This document shows, one piece after another, positions 54,988-64,000 of a stretch of DNA of 64,000 bases. The notes below the pieces were generated by a model. That model saw nothing but the letters and a program-made list of their open reading frames with translations. It was not told where the DNA came from and ran no database searches. Source of the stretch: Falsochrobactrum tianjinense (GTDB lineage Bacteria; Pseudomonadota; Alphaproteobacteria; Rhizobiales; Rhizobiaceae); contig NZ_JAHRVA010000004.1 in assembly GCF_019100495.1 (NCBI RefSeq), forward strand, positions 186,001 through 250,000, written 5' to 3'. The translations under genes were made by a program, and so were the position numbers. Numbering within the stretch: position 1 is the first letter of the stretch; each line of letters opens with the position of its first letter.

Positions 54988-55995
54988 ATGAGCGTTATCG
55001 TCCCGTCCGAAACCGCCAATGCCGATCAGATCATCGCGGAAGCCGAACGGGCGCTCGCTGATATTGCACGTATCAAGGAGAGCGTCGACACTGTCATCTT
55101 CGGTCAGGAAAGCGTGATCGAACGCACCCTCGTCGCCATTCTGGCCGGAGGCCATGCGCTTCTGGTCGGCGTTCCCGGCCTTGCCAAAACCAAGCTGGTA
55201 GAAACGCTCGGCACCGTGCTCGGCCTTTCCGGCCAGCGCATCCAGTTCACTCCAGACCTGATGCCCTCCGACATTATCGGCTCGGAAGTGATGGAACAGG
55301 ATGCCGATGGACGCCGTTCCTTCCGCTACCTCAAGGGACCGATCTTCGCCCAGCTTCTGATGGCCGATGAAATCAACCGCGCCTCGCCCCGCACCCAGTC
55401 CGCCCTGTTGCAAGCCATGCAGGAATATCATGTGACGGTGGCAGGCCAGCGTTACGACCTGCCCAGTCCCTTCCATGTGCTCGCCACCCAAAATCCGCTG
55501 GAACAGGAAGGCACCTATCCCCTGCCGGAAGCCCAGCTCGACCGCTTTCTGATGCAGATCGATATTCTTTACCCGGACTTTGAAGCCGAACGTCGCATAT
55601 TGCTTGAAACGACCGGCGTTTCCGAAGCAAAGCCCTATGAAATACTCGACGCCGAACGGCTCAGGCAGATGCAGGCACTGGTGCGCCGCATGCCGGTTTC
55701 CGAAAGCGTCGTCGAAGCAATCCTCAACCTCGTGCGCTCTGCACGACCCGACGCCGACAACGAACATGCGAAGAAGCATATCGCATGGGGTCCGGGTCCC
55801 CGCGCCTCTCAGGCACTGATGCTTTGCGCCCGTGCCCGTGCGCTTTATGAAGGCCGGTTTGCCCCTTCCGTCGATGACGTGAAAGCACTGGCAGAGCCTG
55901 TCTTGCAGCATCGCATGGCACTCAACTTCGCGGCGCGTGCCGACGGAATGCATGTGCGCGATGTGATCGCCAATCTGGTGAAGGCTGTCGTGTGA
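54988..55995 (+). CDS. MoxR-family AAA ATPase
   Basis: 335 residues. A modified Walker A GVPGLAKTKLVETL (GxPGxxKT, usual in MoxR) is present. Walker B is LLMADEINRASPRTQSALLQAMQE, and sensor-1 region VLATQNPLEQEGTYPLPEAQLDRF follows. MoxR ATPases act as chaperones with von Willebrand-factor-type and DUF58 partners in envelope stress. First gene of a four-gene operon with overlaps. Confidence 0.94.
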   Translation: MSVIVPSETANADQIIAEAERALADIARIKESVDTVIFGQESVIERTLVAILAGGHALLVGVPGLAKTKLVETLGTVLGLSGQRIQFTPDLMPSDIIGSEVMEQDADGRRSFRYLKGPIFAQLLMADEINRASPRTQSALLQAMQEYHVTVAGQRYDLPSPFHVLATQNPLEQEGTYPLPEAQLDRFLMQIDILYPDFEAERRILLETTGVSEAKPYEILDAERLRQMQALVRRMPVSESVVEAILNLVRSARPDADNEHAKKHIAWGPGPRASQALMLCARARALYEGRFAPSVDDVKALAEPVLQHRMALNFAARADGMHVRDVIANLVKAVV

Positions 55996-56915
55996 TGACG
56001 ATCGGCGCCGAAGTTTCAGCTTCAGATCGCAGGGATACGCTGGCCCGCGCCCGCGCGCGGGCATCGAGCATCCCCGATCTGCTGGTTGAAGCGCAGCGCG
56101 TCGTCAACACCGTGATGAACGGCTGGCATGGTCGCCGCAAGCGTGGCCCCGGAGAAAACTTCTGGCAATTCCGCCCCTATGTGCAGGGCGAATCACTTTC
56201 CCGCATCGACTGGCGGCGTTCCGCGCGTGATGACCATACTTACGTGCGCGATCGCGAATGGGAGTCGGCGCATACGGTCTGGCTATGGAGCGATTTCTCC
56301 CCTTCGATGCTCTATCGTTCGCAGCTTGCCCCTGTTTCAAAAGAAGCTCGCGCGCTGGTATTGATGCTGGCGCTGGCCGAACTTCTATCGCGCTCGGGCG
56401 AGCGCATCGCGTTTCCAGCGCTTTTACAGCCCTTTTCTGCACGCAATGGCGCGGAACGGCTGGCAGGCGCATTAATGCATGAAACGCCGGATCGCCCCCT
56501 GCCCGACATCGACCAGATTCGGCGTTTTTCCGAAGTGGTCCTGATTTCCGACTTCCTGCATCCTTTCGATGAACTGATGACGCTTCTCGACAGTCTGGCG
56601 CGGCGCGGGGCGCGAGTGCATCTGGTGGAAGTGGCTGATCCTGCCGAAGAAACCTTTCCCTATTCGGGCCGCACGGAATTTCGCGATCCTGAAACCGGTG
56701 CAACACTGATTACAGGCCGCGCCGAAACCTATGCGGAAGATTACCGCCGTCTTTATCTTGCCCGGCGCGAAACATTGGCGGATTTCTGCAAGCGTCTTGG
56801 CTGGAACCATTGCGTGCACAGAACCGACAAGCCCACGACAGAAGTTTTGTCGCGGCTCCATGATGCTCTGAGCGCCTCGGTGGAAGCATCCATGCAGAGG
56901 GGTGCGCGACCATGA
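55995..56915 (+). CDS. DUF58-domain protein, MoxR partner
   Basis: 306 residues. The DUF58 core GRRKRGPGENFWQFRPYVQGESLSRIDWRRSARDDHTYVREWE-like segment is clear, with a von Willebrand A-like fold after it (TVWLWSDFSPSM). No membrane helix. The start overlaps the moxR stop in TGATG. It probably acts as an adaptor between the ATPase and the membrane proteins encoded downstream. Confidence 0.9.
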   Translation: MTIGAEVSASDRRDTLARARARASSIPDLLVEAQRVVNTVMNGWHGRRKRGPGENFWQFRPYVQGESLSRIDWRRSARDDHTYVRDREWESAHTVWLWSDFSPSMLYRSQLAPVSKEARALVLMLALAELLSRSGERIAFPALLQPFSARNGAERLAGALMHETPDRPLPDIDQIRRFSEVVLISDFLHPFDELMTLLDSLARRGARVHLVEVADPAEETFPYSGRTEFRDPETGATLITGRAETYAEDYRRLYLARRETLADFCKRLGWNHCVHRTDKPTTEVLSRLHDALSASVEASMQRGARP

Positions 56916-59764
56916 ACTTTCTGCCGCTCGCCTTCGGATCGCCTCTGCTGCTTGCGGGTCTTCTCGCTTTGCCGGTGATCTGGTTTCTGTTGCGCATGAC
57001 GCCACCGCGCCCGCAAGAAGAAATCTTCCCGCCGCTCAAAATTCTGGCACAGCTTTTCAAGCGCGAGGAAGTGCCGTCCAAAAGCCCGTGGTGGATGACG
57101 CTGCTGCGTCTTCTCATCGCCGCCCTCGTCATTCTGGCCCTCGCCTCGCCAGTCTGGAACCCCCGTCCTGCCATGCTTTCAGGTAATGAACCGCTGGCCA
57201 TCGTCATGGACAATGGCTGGGCTTCGGCCGAAGGCTGGGCGCAACGCGTGCAGGCAGCAGAAGATCTTGTGGCCGAAGCCGAAAACACCGCTACCCAGGT
57301 CTATATTCTGGGAACCGCCGAACCGGCCAACGCTGAAATCGGCCCCTATGATGGCAAGGGCGCAGCCGAACGCCTGCAAGCCTTGCAGCCGCGTCCGATT
57401 CCTGTGGACCGCAAATCCGCGATGGAACGCCTTGTATCGAGCCTGCCGCAAGGCGCAAAAATCCGTCTCGCTTTCATGAGCGATGGATTGGCTCAACCCG
57501 AAGATGCAAAGAGTTTTGCTGAACTCGACAGAGGCGGGCATCTGGCTTCCGTACTCTGGTATGAGGCCGATCTTGACCGTGTTTTCGCCCTGACCAGCAT
57601 TAATAACAAAGCCGACAATCTCGAAGTCTTGGCCATGCGCCCTGAAGGCATGACGGCGTCGCGCACGCTTACCGCTTCCGCCTATGACGACAAGGGCCGC
57701 CGCATCGCCGAAGCGCCGCTTTCCTTTGCGCTGGAGGACACCCAGGGCACGGCCCGCTTCAACCTGCCTGTCGAGTTGCGCAACGACTTTCGCCTGATCC
57801 GCATTGATGGCATCAAGCAGGCGGCAGCTACACGCCTCATCGATGCTGGGTCCGAACGCCGCACCATCGGGCTTCTTGCCAGCGGTGACGGCGATCTAGC
57901 CCAACCTCTGCTCTCGGCGCTGCATTATATTTCGCGCGCGCTTTCGCCCTATGCCAATCTGATCGAGCCGCGTTCCGCTGATCTGATGCAGACCGTACCG
58001 GAATTGCTGGACGCCAAACCGTCGATCCTCATCATGGCCGATATCGGCACAATGCCGCAACCGGTCGTGGAGCAGCTTTCGCGCTGGGTTGAGGATGGCG
58101 GCACTCTGGTGCGATTTGCTGGCCCCCGACTTGCCGGTGCCAATGAAAGCGACCCGCTTTTGCCGGTCCGCTTGCGCAAGGGTGAAAGAGCGCTTGGTGG
58201 TACCTTATCCTGGTCCGAGCCGCAGCAACTACGCTCCTTTTCGGAAAACGGCCCCTTTGCAGGTCTGGCCGTACCCGACGACGTGACGGTCACGCGGCAG
58301 GTCCTGGCCGAACCCTCCTATGATCTGAATGAAAAGACCTATGCCACACTTCAGGATGGAACCCCGCTTGTGACAGGCGAGCGTCGCGGACGGGGCAATG
58401 TTGTCCTGTTCCACATTTCGCCCGATGCAAGCTGGTCGAGCCTCCCCATTTCCGGTTCTTTTGTGGAAATGCTGCGCCGTATCGTATCGCTGTCGCAGCG
58501 CACCGGCGCGCAGGACAATCGCGATGTCGTTTCGCTTCCGCCTTTCCAGCTTCTTTCTGCCTCCGGCGAACTGACGCCACCCTCATCGGAAGCAAAACCC
58601 CTGGTCGTGCAAAAAGACAAGCAGCCTGTGGTTGGCATCAACACCCCGCCCGGCTTCTACGGCAATGAAGATGGCTTGAAAGCGCTCAATATTTTTGACA
58701 GCGAAGATAGCAAGCTCCAGCCGATCAGCCAGCCCGCCCTTTCGGTGGGCGTAACCCCGGCCTCCTATAATGCCGATCAGTCGATCTCCCTGCGCGGTCC
58801 CTTCTTTGCCGCCGCCGCCATGCTTCTCGCACTCGATACATTGTTCATGCTATGGCTGCGCGGCGCCTTCCGCCGCCGCATGAAGCCCCACTCGAAACTT
58901 GCAGGACTTGCCATATTGATCGCGGCAACGACCGCAATCAATATGCTGCCCACCACGCTCGATCATGCCTATGCCCAGCAACAACCCATCCATGACGATA
59001 GCAAGCCGGGCGATGAGGCGATCATCAATTCCGTCTCGCAGACACATCTGGCCTATATCATCACCGGCAATGCCGAGACCGACAATATCAGCAAGGCGGG
59101 GCTGCGTGGCTTGAGCTTTGCGTTGATGGATAAAACAGCGCTTGAGCCGGGCGATCCGATTGGCGTCGATCCGGCCAAGGACGAACTTGCCTTCTATCCG
59201 CTCATTTATTGGCCCATAGACCCCGATGCACCCATGCCAAGCCCTCAGGCAACAGCACGGGTCGATGCCTATATGCAGCAAGGCGGCACGGTCCTGTTCG
59301 ACACGCGCGACCAGTTGCAGGCCGGTGCAAGCCTCGCCGCATCCGCATCGCCCACCAACCAGCGCCTGCGCGCCATACTCGATAACATGAATGTGCCGCC
59401 GCTGGAGCCGGTGCCGAACGATCATGTTCTCACCAAATCCTTTTTCATCATGCCCGATTTTCCGGGGCGTTATGAAGGAAGTCCGCTTTGGGTCGAAGCG
59501 ACCGCGCCCGATGATGCATCGCAAAACAGGCCGGTACGCACCGGCGACGGCGTATCCCCAATTATGATTACCGCCAACGATCTGGCAGGCGCATGGGCCG
59601 TCGATGAACAGGGAAATCCGCTGTATCCCACTGTGCCGAATGATCCGATGCAGCGCATCTATGCCATTCGCGGCGGCGTCAATATCGTCATGTATATGCT
59701 CACCGGCAATTACAAATCCGATCAGGTCCATGTTCCCGCCCTGCTTGAGCGGTTAGGAAATTAG
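56912..59764 (+). CDS. Large membrane protein with BatA-like N-terminus and DUF4159
   Basis: 950 residues. Two N-terminal helices (residues about 8-28 and 65-80) form the BatA/aerotolerance N-terminal domain, with TPPRPQEEIFPPLKIL between them. A long periplasmic-type region follows, then a helix near 630-652 (AAAAMLLALDTLFMLWLRG) and another hydrophobic stretch near 665-690. The C-terminal 200 residues (FYPLIYWPIDPDAPMPS, GGTVLFDTRDQ, SFFIMPDFPGRYEG) match DUF4159. The start overlaps the DUF58 stop. Inner-membrane component of the MoxR module; the function is unknown. Confidence 0.88.
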   Translation: MNFLPLAFGSPLLLAGLLALPVIWFLLRMTPPRPQEEIFPPLKILAQLFKREEVPSKSPWWMTLLRLLIAALVILALASPVWNPRPAMLSGNEPLAIVMDNGWASAEGWAQRVQAAEDLVAEAENTATQVYILGTAEPANAEIGPYDGKGAAERLQALQPRPIPVDRKSAMERLVSSLPQGAKIRLAFMSDGLAQPEDAKSFAELDRGGHLASVLWYEADLDRVFALTSINNKADNLEVLAMRPEGMTASRTLTASAYDDKGRRIAEAPLSFALEDTQGTARFNLPVELRNDFRLIRIDGIKQAAATRLIDAGSERRTIGLLASGDGDLAQPLLSALHYISRALSPYANLIEPRSADLMQTVPELLDAKPSILIMADIGTMPQPVVEQLSRWVEDGGTLVRFAGPRLAGANESDPLLPVRLRKGERALGGTLSWSEPQQLRSFSENGPFAGLAVPDDVTVTRQVLAEPSYDLNEKTYATLQDGTPLVTGERRGRGNVVLFHISPDASWSSLPISGSFVEMLRRIVSLSQRTGAQDNRDVVSLPPFQLLSASGELTPPSSEAKPLVVQKDKQPVVGINTPPGFYGNEDGLKALNIFDSEDSKLQPISQPALSVGVTPASYNADQSISLRGPFFAAAAMLLALDTLFMLWLRGAFRRRMKPHSKLAGLAILIAATTAINMLPTTLDHAYAQQQPIHDDSKPGDEAIINSVSQTHLAYIITGNAETDNISKAGLRGLSFALMDKTALEPGDPIGVDPAKDELAFYPLIYWPIDPDAPMPSPQATARVDAYMQQGGTVLFDTRDQLQAGASLAASASPTNQRLRAILDNMNVPPLEPVPNDHVLTKSFFIMPDFPGRYEGSPLWVEATAPDDASQNRPVRTGDGVSPIMITANDLAGAWAVDEQGNPLYPTVPNDPMQRIYAIRGGVNIVMYMLTGNYKSDQVHVPALLERLGN

Positions 59765-59774
59765 AGGGCCGAAC

Positions 59775-61850
59775 ATGAATATCGAATTCGACCCGTTCCT
59801 TTCCCTGTCGTGGCTGATCGTCATTCTTGCACCACTCGCCATTCTGGTAGTGGCAAGCATTGCGCTGCAAATGCGTGGCGGAATCATGCGCCTTCTTGGC
59901 GCCGCAGCCCTCGCGCTGGCCCTGCTCAATCCCGTCATCATCAATGAAGAACGCGAGCCTCTCAAAAGCGTCGTTGCGCTCGTGGTTGATCGCAGCCAGA
60001 GCCAGCAACTGGGCAATCGCCGCGCCGATACGGATGCGGCACTCAAAGCTGTGCAGGACAAACTTGCAACCATGCCTCAATTCGAGACGCGCATCGTGGA
60101 ATCAGGACAGCCCGGTGAAAACGAGGATGGCTATGCGACGCGGCTGTTCGGCCCGCTGGCGCGTGCCCTTCTCGACGTACCGCCCTCGCGTGTGGCGGGT
60201 GCGATCATGATTACCGACGGGCAGGTGCATGATATTCCTGCAAGCAAAAATGCCCTCGGCTTCGATGCACCTCTGCATGCGCTGGTGACAGGAAAACCAG
60301 ACGAATTCGACCGCCGCATCCAATTCAACAAAGCCCCGCGCTATGGCATCAGCGGCAAGCCGCTGCAAATGTCCTTCACCGTCATTGATGAAGGAAAAAA
60401 CCTCGGCAGCCCCGCGCCAGTCGAAATCCGCATTAATGGCGAAACGGCTGCGCAGGAAGAGGCGCAGGTCGGGCAGGTAACGCCCATCGCCATCAAACTG
60501 CCACGCGCGGGCGTCAACATCATCGAAATTTCAACACCCACCCTTCCCGGCGAAGTCACAGACACCAATAATCGAGCTGTCGCCACCGTCGATGGCATCC
60601 GCGAAAATCTGCGTGTTCTTCTTGTTTCAGGAGAGCCGCATAATGGCGAACGCACATGGCGCAATCTGCTGAAATCCGATGCAGCAGTCGATCTCGTCCA
60701 CTTCACCATTCTGCGCCCGCCTGAAAAGCAGGACGGCACGCCGATCAACGAGTTGTCCCTCATCGCCTTTCCAACACGCGAACTTTTCGTTGATAAGGTC
60801 GATGAGTTCGACCTCATCATCCTCGATCGTTATCAACACCGCGATGTGCTGCCGCTCCTTTATTACGACTATATCGCGCAATATGTGGAGAATGGCGGCG
60901 CTCTGCTGATCGCCGCCGGTCCCGAATATGCCGGTGAAATGTCGATTGCACGCACGCCGCTCTTCAGCGCCCTGCCGGCCATGCCCACGGGTACGGTGAC
61001 GGAAAAAGCCTTCTATCCGCGCCTTACCGATCTGGGCAAGCGCCACCCCGTCACACGCGGTCTTGATGGCAGCACGCAAGAGCCGCCCCATTGGAGTCGC
61101 TGGTTCCGCACCATCGATATCGGACCGCCGGAAGGCGAAACCGTCATGAGCGGCGCGGATGGCAAGCCGCTTCTGGTTCTCGACCGCGTGGGTAAAGGGC
61201 GCGTTGGCATGTTCCTGTCCGATCAGGGCTGGCTATGGGCGCGCGGCTTTGAGGGCGGAGGTCCTTATGCCGCACTTTATCGCCGTATCGCGCATTGGCT
61301 GATGCAGGAGCCAGAACTGGAAGAAGAAGCACTGACCGCAAGCAGCAATGGCCGCACCCTGACCATTCATCGCCAAACCATGGGCAGCAATCCCGGCTCG
61401 GCCTCCGTCACCACGCCATCGGGCAAGGAATTACAGATCGATCTGGCCCAAAGCAAACCCGGACTGTTTGACGGTACGCTTGAAACGGACGAAATCGGCA
61501 TCTTCCGCATCAAGAATGGCGACTTTGAAGCGCTTGCTCACATGGGTCCTGTCAATGCGCCGGAATTTATCGATAGCATCTCAACCACGCATCGCCTTGA
61601 GCCGCTGGCCAATGAGACCGGCGGTTCCATCTACCGTGTGCGTGCGAGCGCCGACAGTCCTGTACGCATACCAGCCATTACCACAATCAGCGCAAATCGC
61701 GCGGCAAGCGGCAATGACTGGATCGGCCTGCGCGAAACACCGGACGCGCAATTAAAAAGCGTCAACCGCCTGCCGTTATTTTCCGGCCTGCTCGCGCTGG
61801 CGACCCTGCTCTTCATTTTCGGCGGCATGTGGTACCGTGAAGGGCGATAA
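59775..61850 (+). CDS. Membrane protein of the MoxR/DUF58 operon
   Basis: 691 residues. Two N-terminal helices (about 12-30, 35-55) and one at the C-terminus (LFSGLLALATLLFIFGGMWY) enclose a large extracytoplasmic part. That part contains a von Willebrand-like ALVVDRSQSQQLG and a glutamine-amidotransferase-like fold region (RVLLVSGEPHNGERTWRNLL, then VENGGALLIAAGPEYAG). Orthologues in rhizobia occupy the same place as the last gene of the operon. It starts 10 bases after the DUF4159 gene. Confidence 0.85.
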   Translation: MNIEFDPFLSLSWLIVILAPLAILVVASIALQMRGGIMRLLGAAALALALLNPVIINEEREPLKSVVALVVDRSQSQQLGNRRADTDAALKAVQDKLATMPQFETRIVESGQPGENEDGYATRLFGPLARALLDVPPSRVAGAIMITDGQVHDIPASKNALGFDAPLHALVTGKPDEFDRRIQFNKAPRYGISGKPLQMSFTVIDEGKNLGSPAPVEIRINGETAAQEEAQVGQVTPIAIKLPRAGVNIIEISTPTLPGEVTDTNNRAVATVDGIRENLRVLLVSGEPHNGERTWRNLLKSDAAVDLVHFTILRPPEKQDGTPINELSLIAFPTRELFVDKVDEFDLIILDRYQHRDVLPLLYYDYIAQYVENGGALLIAAGPEYAGEMSIARTPLFSALPAMPTGTVTEKAFYPRLTDLGKRHPVTRGLDGSTQEPPHWSRWFRTIDIGPPEGETVMSGADGKPLLVLDRVGKGRVGMFLSDQGWLWARGFEGGGPYAALYRRIAHWLMQEPELEEEALTASSNGRTLTIHRQTMGSNPGSASVTTPSGKELQIDLAQSKPGLFDGTLETDEIGIFRIKNGDFEALAHMGPVNAPEFIDSISTTHRLEPLANETGGSIYRVRASADSPVRIPAITTISANRAASGNDWIGLRETPDAQLKSVNRLPLFSGLLALATLLFIFGGMWYREGR

Positions 61851-61867
61851 TCGCCTGTATATTGCCC

Positions 61868-62386
61868 TTACCCTCGATTGGCATGACGTACTGGGCCTGA
61901 AACCCCCTGCAAGGCATCATCAGCCAGTTCGCAGGCGAGCAGCCGATGCGGATCGACCGGCGCTGGCATTGTCATGGAGCCCGGCTTGACCATATGGAAA
62001 CCGAAGGGAGCGTAATAAGGCTCGTCTCCTACCAGCACGATAAGCTTGTGACCTGCTTCCTTTGCCGCTTCCAGCGACATTCGCATCAATGTCCGACCAA
62101 TACCGCGATTCTTCCAGTCAGGGCGCACGGCTAGTGGGCCAAGCAGAAGGGCCGGTGTTTTGCCGATGACGATCGGCGTCAGGCGCAGCGATCCGATAAC
62201 GATACCGCCCATCAGCGCAACAAAGGACAACGCACGATCATGCGGTCCGCCTTCGCGGATGAAATGCGCCGCGCGGGTGAAGCGTCCCGGACCAAATGCT
62301 TCAGCATTGATGGCTTCGATTTCGATGTCGTGCGCGGTGTCTTCCTGCGCATAGGTCAGTTCAAGCTGCTGCATGGCTTTAATCAT
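61868..62386 (-). CDS. GNAT-family N-acetyltransferase
   Basis: 172 residues from ATG 62386; ATG 62374 is equally possible and neither has a good ribosome site. The acetyl-CoA loop is RPDWKNRGIGRTLMRMSLEAAK, and YYAPFGFHMV and LLGPLAVRP are typical of the YhbS-like subgroup. The substrate is unknown. It converges on the MoxR operon. Confidence 0.88.
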   Translation of the reverse strand: MIKAMQQLELTYAQEDTAHDIEIEAINAEAFGPGRFTRAAHFIREGGPHDRALSFVALMGGIVIGSLRLTPIVIGKTPALLLGPLAVRPDWKNRGIGRTLMRMSLEAAKEAGHKLIVLVGDEPYYAPFGFHMVKPGSMTMPAPVDPHRLLACELADDALQGVSGPVRHANRG

Positions 62387-62679
62387 AATAGGAGGTGTCG
62401 ACGGCCAAAAGGCCAAGGAAATGCTTTCTGCGCGGGCCGCAGTTGAAAATTCATCGTCGGATGAAAAGCATTCCTGTCACATCGTCCTCCTGTGCAGTCG
62501 CAAATGCGTCAGACTGCAAACTGGGTGTTGCCTACCACCAAATTGGTCAAAGGTAAAACAATTTCTTTCAAAATGGTTGAGGCAACTTCTCCTTTTGATA
62601 CTTTGACGCACTGTTCATGACTGGAGAGGCTGTAAATAAACGGTTTTCATCCTATTCTCTTATTAAAAGGAGAAATCAC

Positions 62680-63666
62680 ATGGGACTTCTGGTCGATGGC
62701 AGATGGCATGACGTGTGGTACGATACCAAAAGTACGCAGGGCCGTTTCGAGCGCTCAAAATCGCAATTCAGAAACTGGATAACCGCCGATGGCAGCGCCG
62801 GGCCATCCGGTGAGAGCGGTTTTAAGGCTGAGCCGGGGCGCTATCATCTTTATGTTTCCCTCGCCTGTCCGTGGGCACACCGGACACTCATCTTTCGCGC
62901 GCTGAAAAAGCTCGAAGATGTCATCTCGGTATCGGTGGTGGATTATCTGATGGCGGAGGAAGGCTGGACCTTTTATGGCTCGACCGGCAGCACCGGAGAT
63001 GCGCTTTTCGGCTCAAAGCGCCTTTACGAAATCTATACCCGCGCCGACCCGCAATATTCGGGCCGTGTGACGGTGCCGGTTCTTTGGGACAAACAGCGCG
63101 AGACCATCGTTTCCAACGAATCGTCCGAAATTATTCGTATGCTGAATTCTGCCTTCAACGAATTTGGCGATGCATCGCTCAATTTCTATCCCGAGCCGCT
63201 CCGCAACGAGATCGACGCACTCAACGAATTCGTCTATCCCAATATCAATAATGGTGTTTACCGCGCAGGCTTCGCGACCACGCAGGACGCCTATGAGGAA
63301 GCGTTCGGCCAATTATTCGATGCGCTCAACACGCTTGAGGAAAAACTTTCCGCACAGCGCTATCTTGCCGGTTCGGCATTGACAGAAGCGGATTGGCGTC
63401 TGTTCACCACGCTTGTGCGTTTCGATCCGGTCTATGTCGGTCACTTCAAATGCAATCTGCGTCGTATTGCCGACTACCCTAATCTTTCAAACTATATGCG
63501 CGAACTTTATCAGGTATCTGGCATCGCGGCGACGGTGAACCTTGAGCATATCAAGGGACACTATTACCGCAGCCATAAGACGATCAACCCGACAGGTGTA
63601 GTGCCTCTTGGCCCGAAAGTCGATTTCACCGCGCCCCACGACAGAAGTCGCTTCGACAGAAGCTGA
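62680..63666 (+). CDS. Glutathionyl-hydroquinone reductase (Xi-class GST)
   Basis: 328 residues. The active site CPWA lies in YVSLACPWAHRTLIFRALK; YPNINNGVYRAGFATTQ and the C-terminal HYYRSHKTINPTGVVPLGP are diagnostic of the YqjG/PcpF/ECM4 family. It reduces glutathionyl-hydroquinones with a second glutathione. AAGGAG lies eight bases before ATG 62680; the frame to 62617 is upstream sequence. Confidence 0.93.
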   Translation: MGLLVDGRWHDVWYDTKSTQGRFERSKSQFRNWITADGSAGPSGESGFKAEPGRYHLYVSLACPWAHRTLIFRALKKLEDVISVSVVDYLMAEEGWTFYGSTGSTGDALFGSKRLYEIYTRADPQYSGRVTVPVLWDKQRETIVSNESSEIIRMLNSAFNEFGDASLNFYPEPLRNEIDALNEFVYPNINNGVYRAGFATTQDAYEEAFGQLFDALNTLEEKLSAQRYLAGSALTEADWRLFTTLVRFDPVYVGHFKCNLRRIADYPNLSNYMRELYQVSGIAATVNLEHIKGHYYRSHKTINPTGVVPLGPKVDFTAPHDRSRFDRS

Positions 63667-63673
63667 ACCGGAA

Positions 63674-64000
63674 TTACCATAAAGGCAGCGGCTCCAGACC
63701 ATGCAGCGCTTCCTGCAAGCGCCGCTTGGTCGATGGGGTCGTGCTTTCGGGCAATTTATCGAGCGAGAAAAAGCCCGATTCAGCAATCTCCCTGTCACGC
63801 AGCTTGGGTCCTGCCTGCTCGAATGAGCGGCAGACATAGAGCGCCACATGATCGCGTGGCGAAGCATGGGCATTCTTGTATAACGCAAAGAGCTGCGGAG
63901 GCGCTGTCAGCACGATATTACCCTCCTCGCGCAATTCCTTCTCCAGCGCCTGTCCGAACGTTTCTCCCCGCTCAACCCCGCCGCCTGGCAACTGCCAGCC
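63674..64000 (-). CDS. Nudix hydrolase, partial (N-terminus beyond the window)
   Basis: The C-terminal 108 residues or so are visible. The nudix box LPGGGVERGETFGQALEKELREEGNIVL is present with its glutamates, and WQLPGGG continues to the window edge, so the start lies outside. The ATG at 63991 falls inside the nudix box and is not the start. The substrate is unknown. Confidence 0.85.
   Translation of the reverse strand, partial: GWQLPGGGVERGETFGQALEKELREEGNIVLTAPPQLFALYKNAHASPRDHVALYVCRSFEQAGPKLRDREIAESGFFSLDKLPESTTPSTKRRLQEALHGLEPLPLW

Noticed and set aside
54883-56064. 393-codon minus-strand frame opposite the MoxR gene
   Set aside because: MoxR motifs on the plus strand are complete; the antisense frame has no ribosome site or recognisable domain.
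58850-59731. 293-codon minus-strand frame opposite the DUF4159 region
   Set aside because: Shadow frame; the plus strand carries the conserved domain and overlaps its neighbours as an operon should.

Overview
The window looks like a chromosomal segment of an alphaproteobacterium of the Brucella/Ochrobactrum group (order Hyphomicrobiales). This rests on recognised genes and their company: a VtlR/LsrB-type LysR regulator beside trxB, a WadC/LpcC-type LPS-core glycosyltransferase, petABC encoding a separate Rieske protein, cytochrome b and cytochrome c1, a BA14K-like secreted protein, a PetP/PetR-type regulator pair, and a UvrB with a long N-terminal extension. GC content is high nearly throughout. 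No rRNA, tRNA, CRISPR array, insertion sequence or prophage was seen. Most of the window reads as conserved core chromosome with short intergenic gaps.

Region 1 (1-16.4 kb): the end of carB, an SbmA/YddA-like ABC protein with a decayed ATPase domain, a cold-shock gene with a long leader, a GST and an aspartate aminotransferase. A strong AbcR-type small RNA candidate then lies on the minus strand, with a LysR-type operator just upstream and the vtlR/lsrB-like gene next door. trxB, trkH, an Lrp regulator, the LPS-core glycosyltransferase, greA, an EamA transporter, an extensin-like lipoprotein, a thioesterase and uvrB follow.

Region 2 (16.5-22.5 kb) is the most accessory-looking part. It holds a lone AT-rich 567-residue gene of unknown function, a double-Kazal lipoprotein, a lytic transglycosylase, a second cold-shock gene, a BA14K-like protein, a metallo-beta-lactamase-fold hydrolase and a small glycine-rich membrane protein.

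Region 3 (22.5-34.8 kb): ilvE, then a MarR/OmpR-regulator/histidine-kinase cluster, a CrcB fluoride channel, CsaA, a YbjN protein, a candidate small transcript, UbiK, the lgt-midA-pgeF-M24 peptidase-like run, a lipoprotein and prs.

Region 4 (34.8-51.3 kb): a chromate transporter, a HerA-like ATPase, rplY-pth-ychF, two MaoC hydratases, apt, the cytochrome bc1 operon petABC, two paired ABC exporters divergent from trmL with a perfect inverted repeat midway between them, and hemF.

Region 5 (51.4-64 kb): an LpxO-like hydroxylase, a translationally coupled DUF1285-nudix-cca operon, the divergent MoxR-DUF58-BatA/DUF4159-membrane protein operon, a GNAT acetyltransferase, a glutathionyl-hydroquinone reductase and a nudix gene cut by the window edge.

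Start codons were chosen by Shine-Dalgarno spacing and family N-termini and often differ from the longest open frame. All family assignments come from reading the sequence without database searches.
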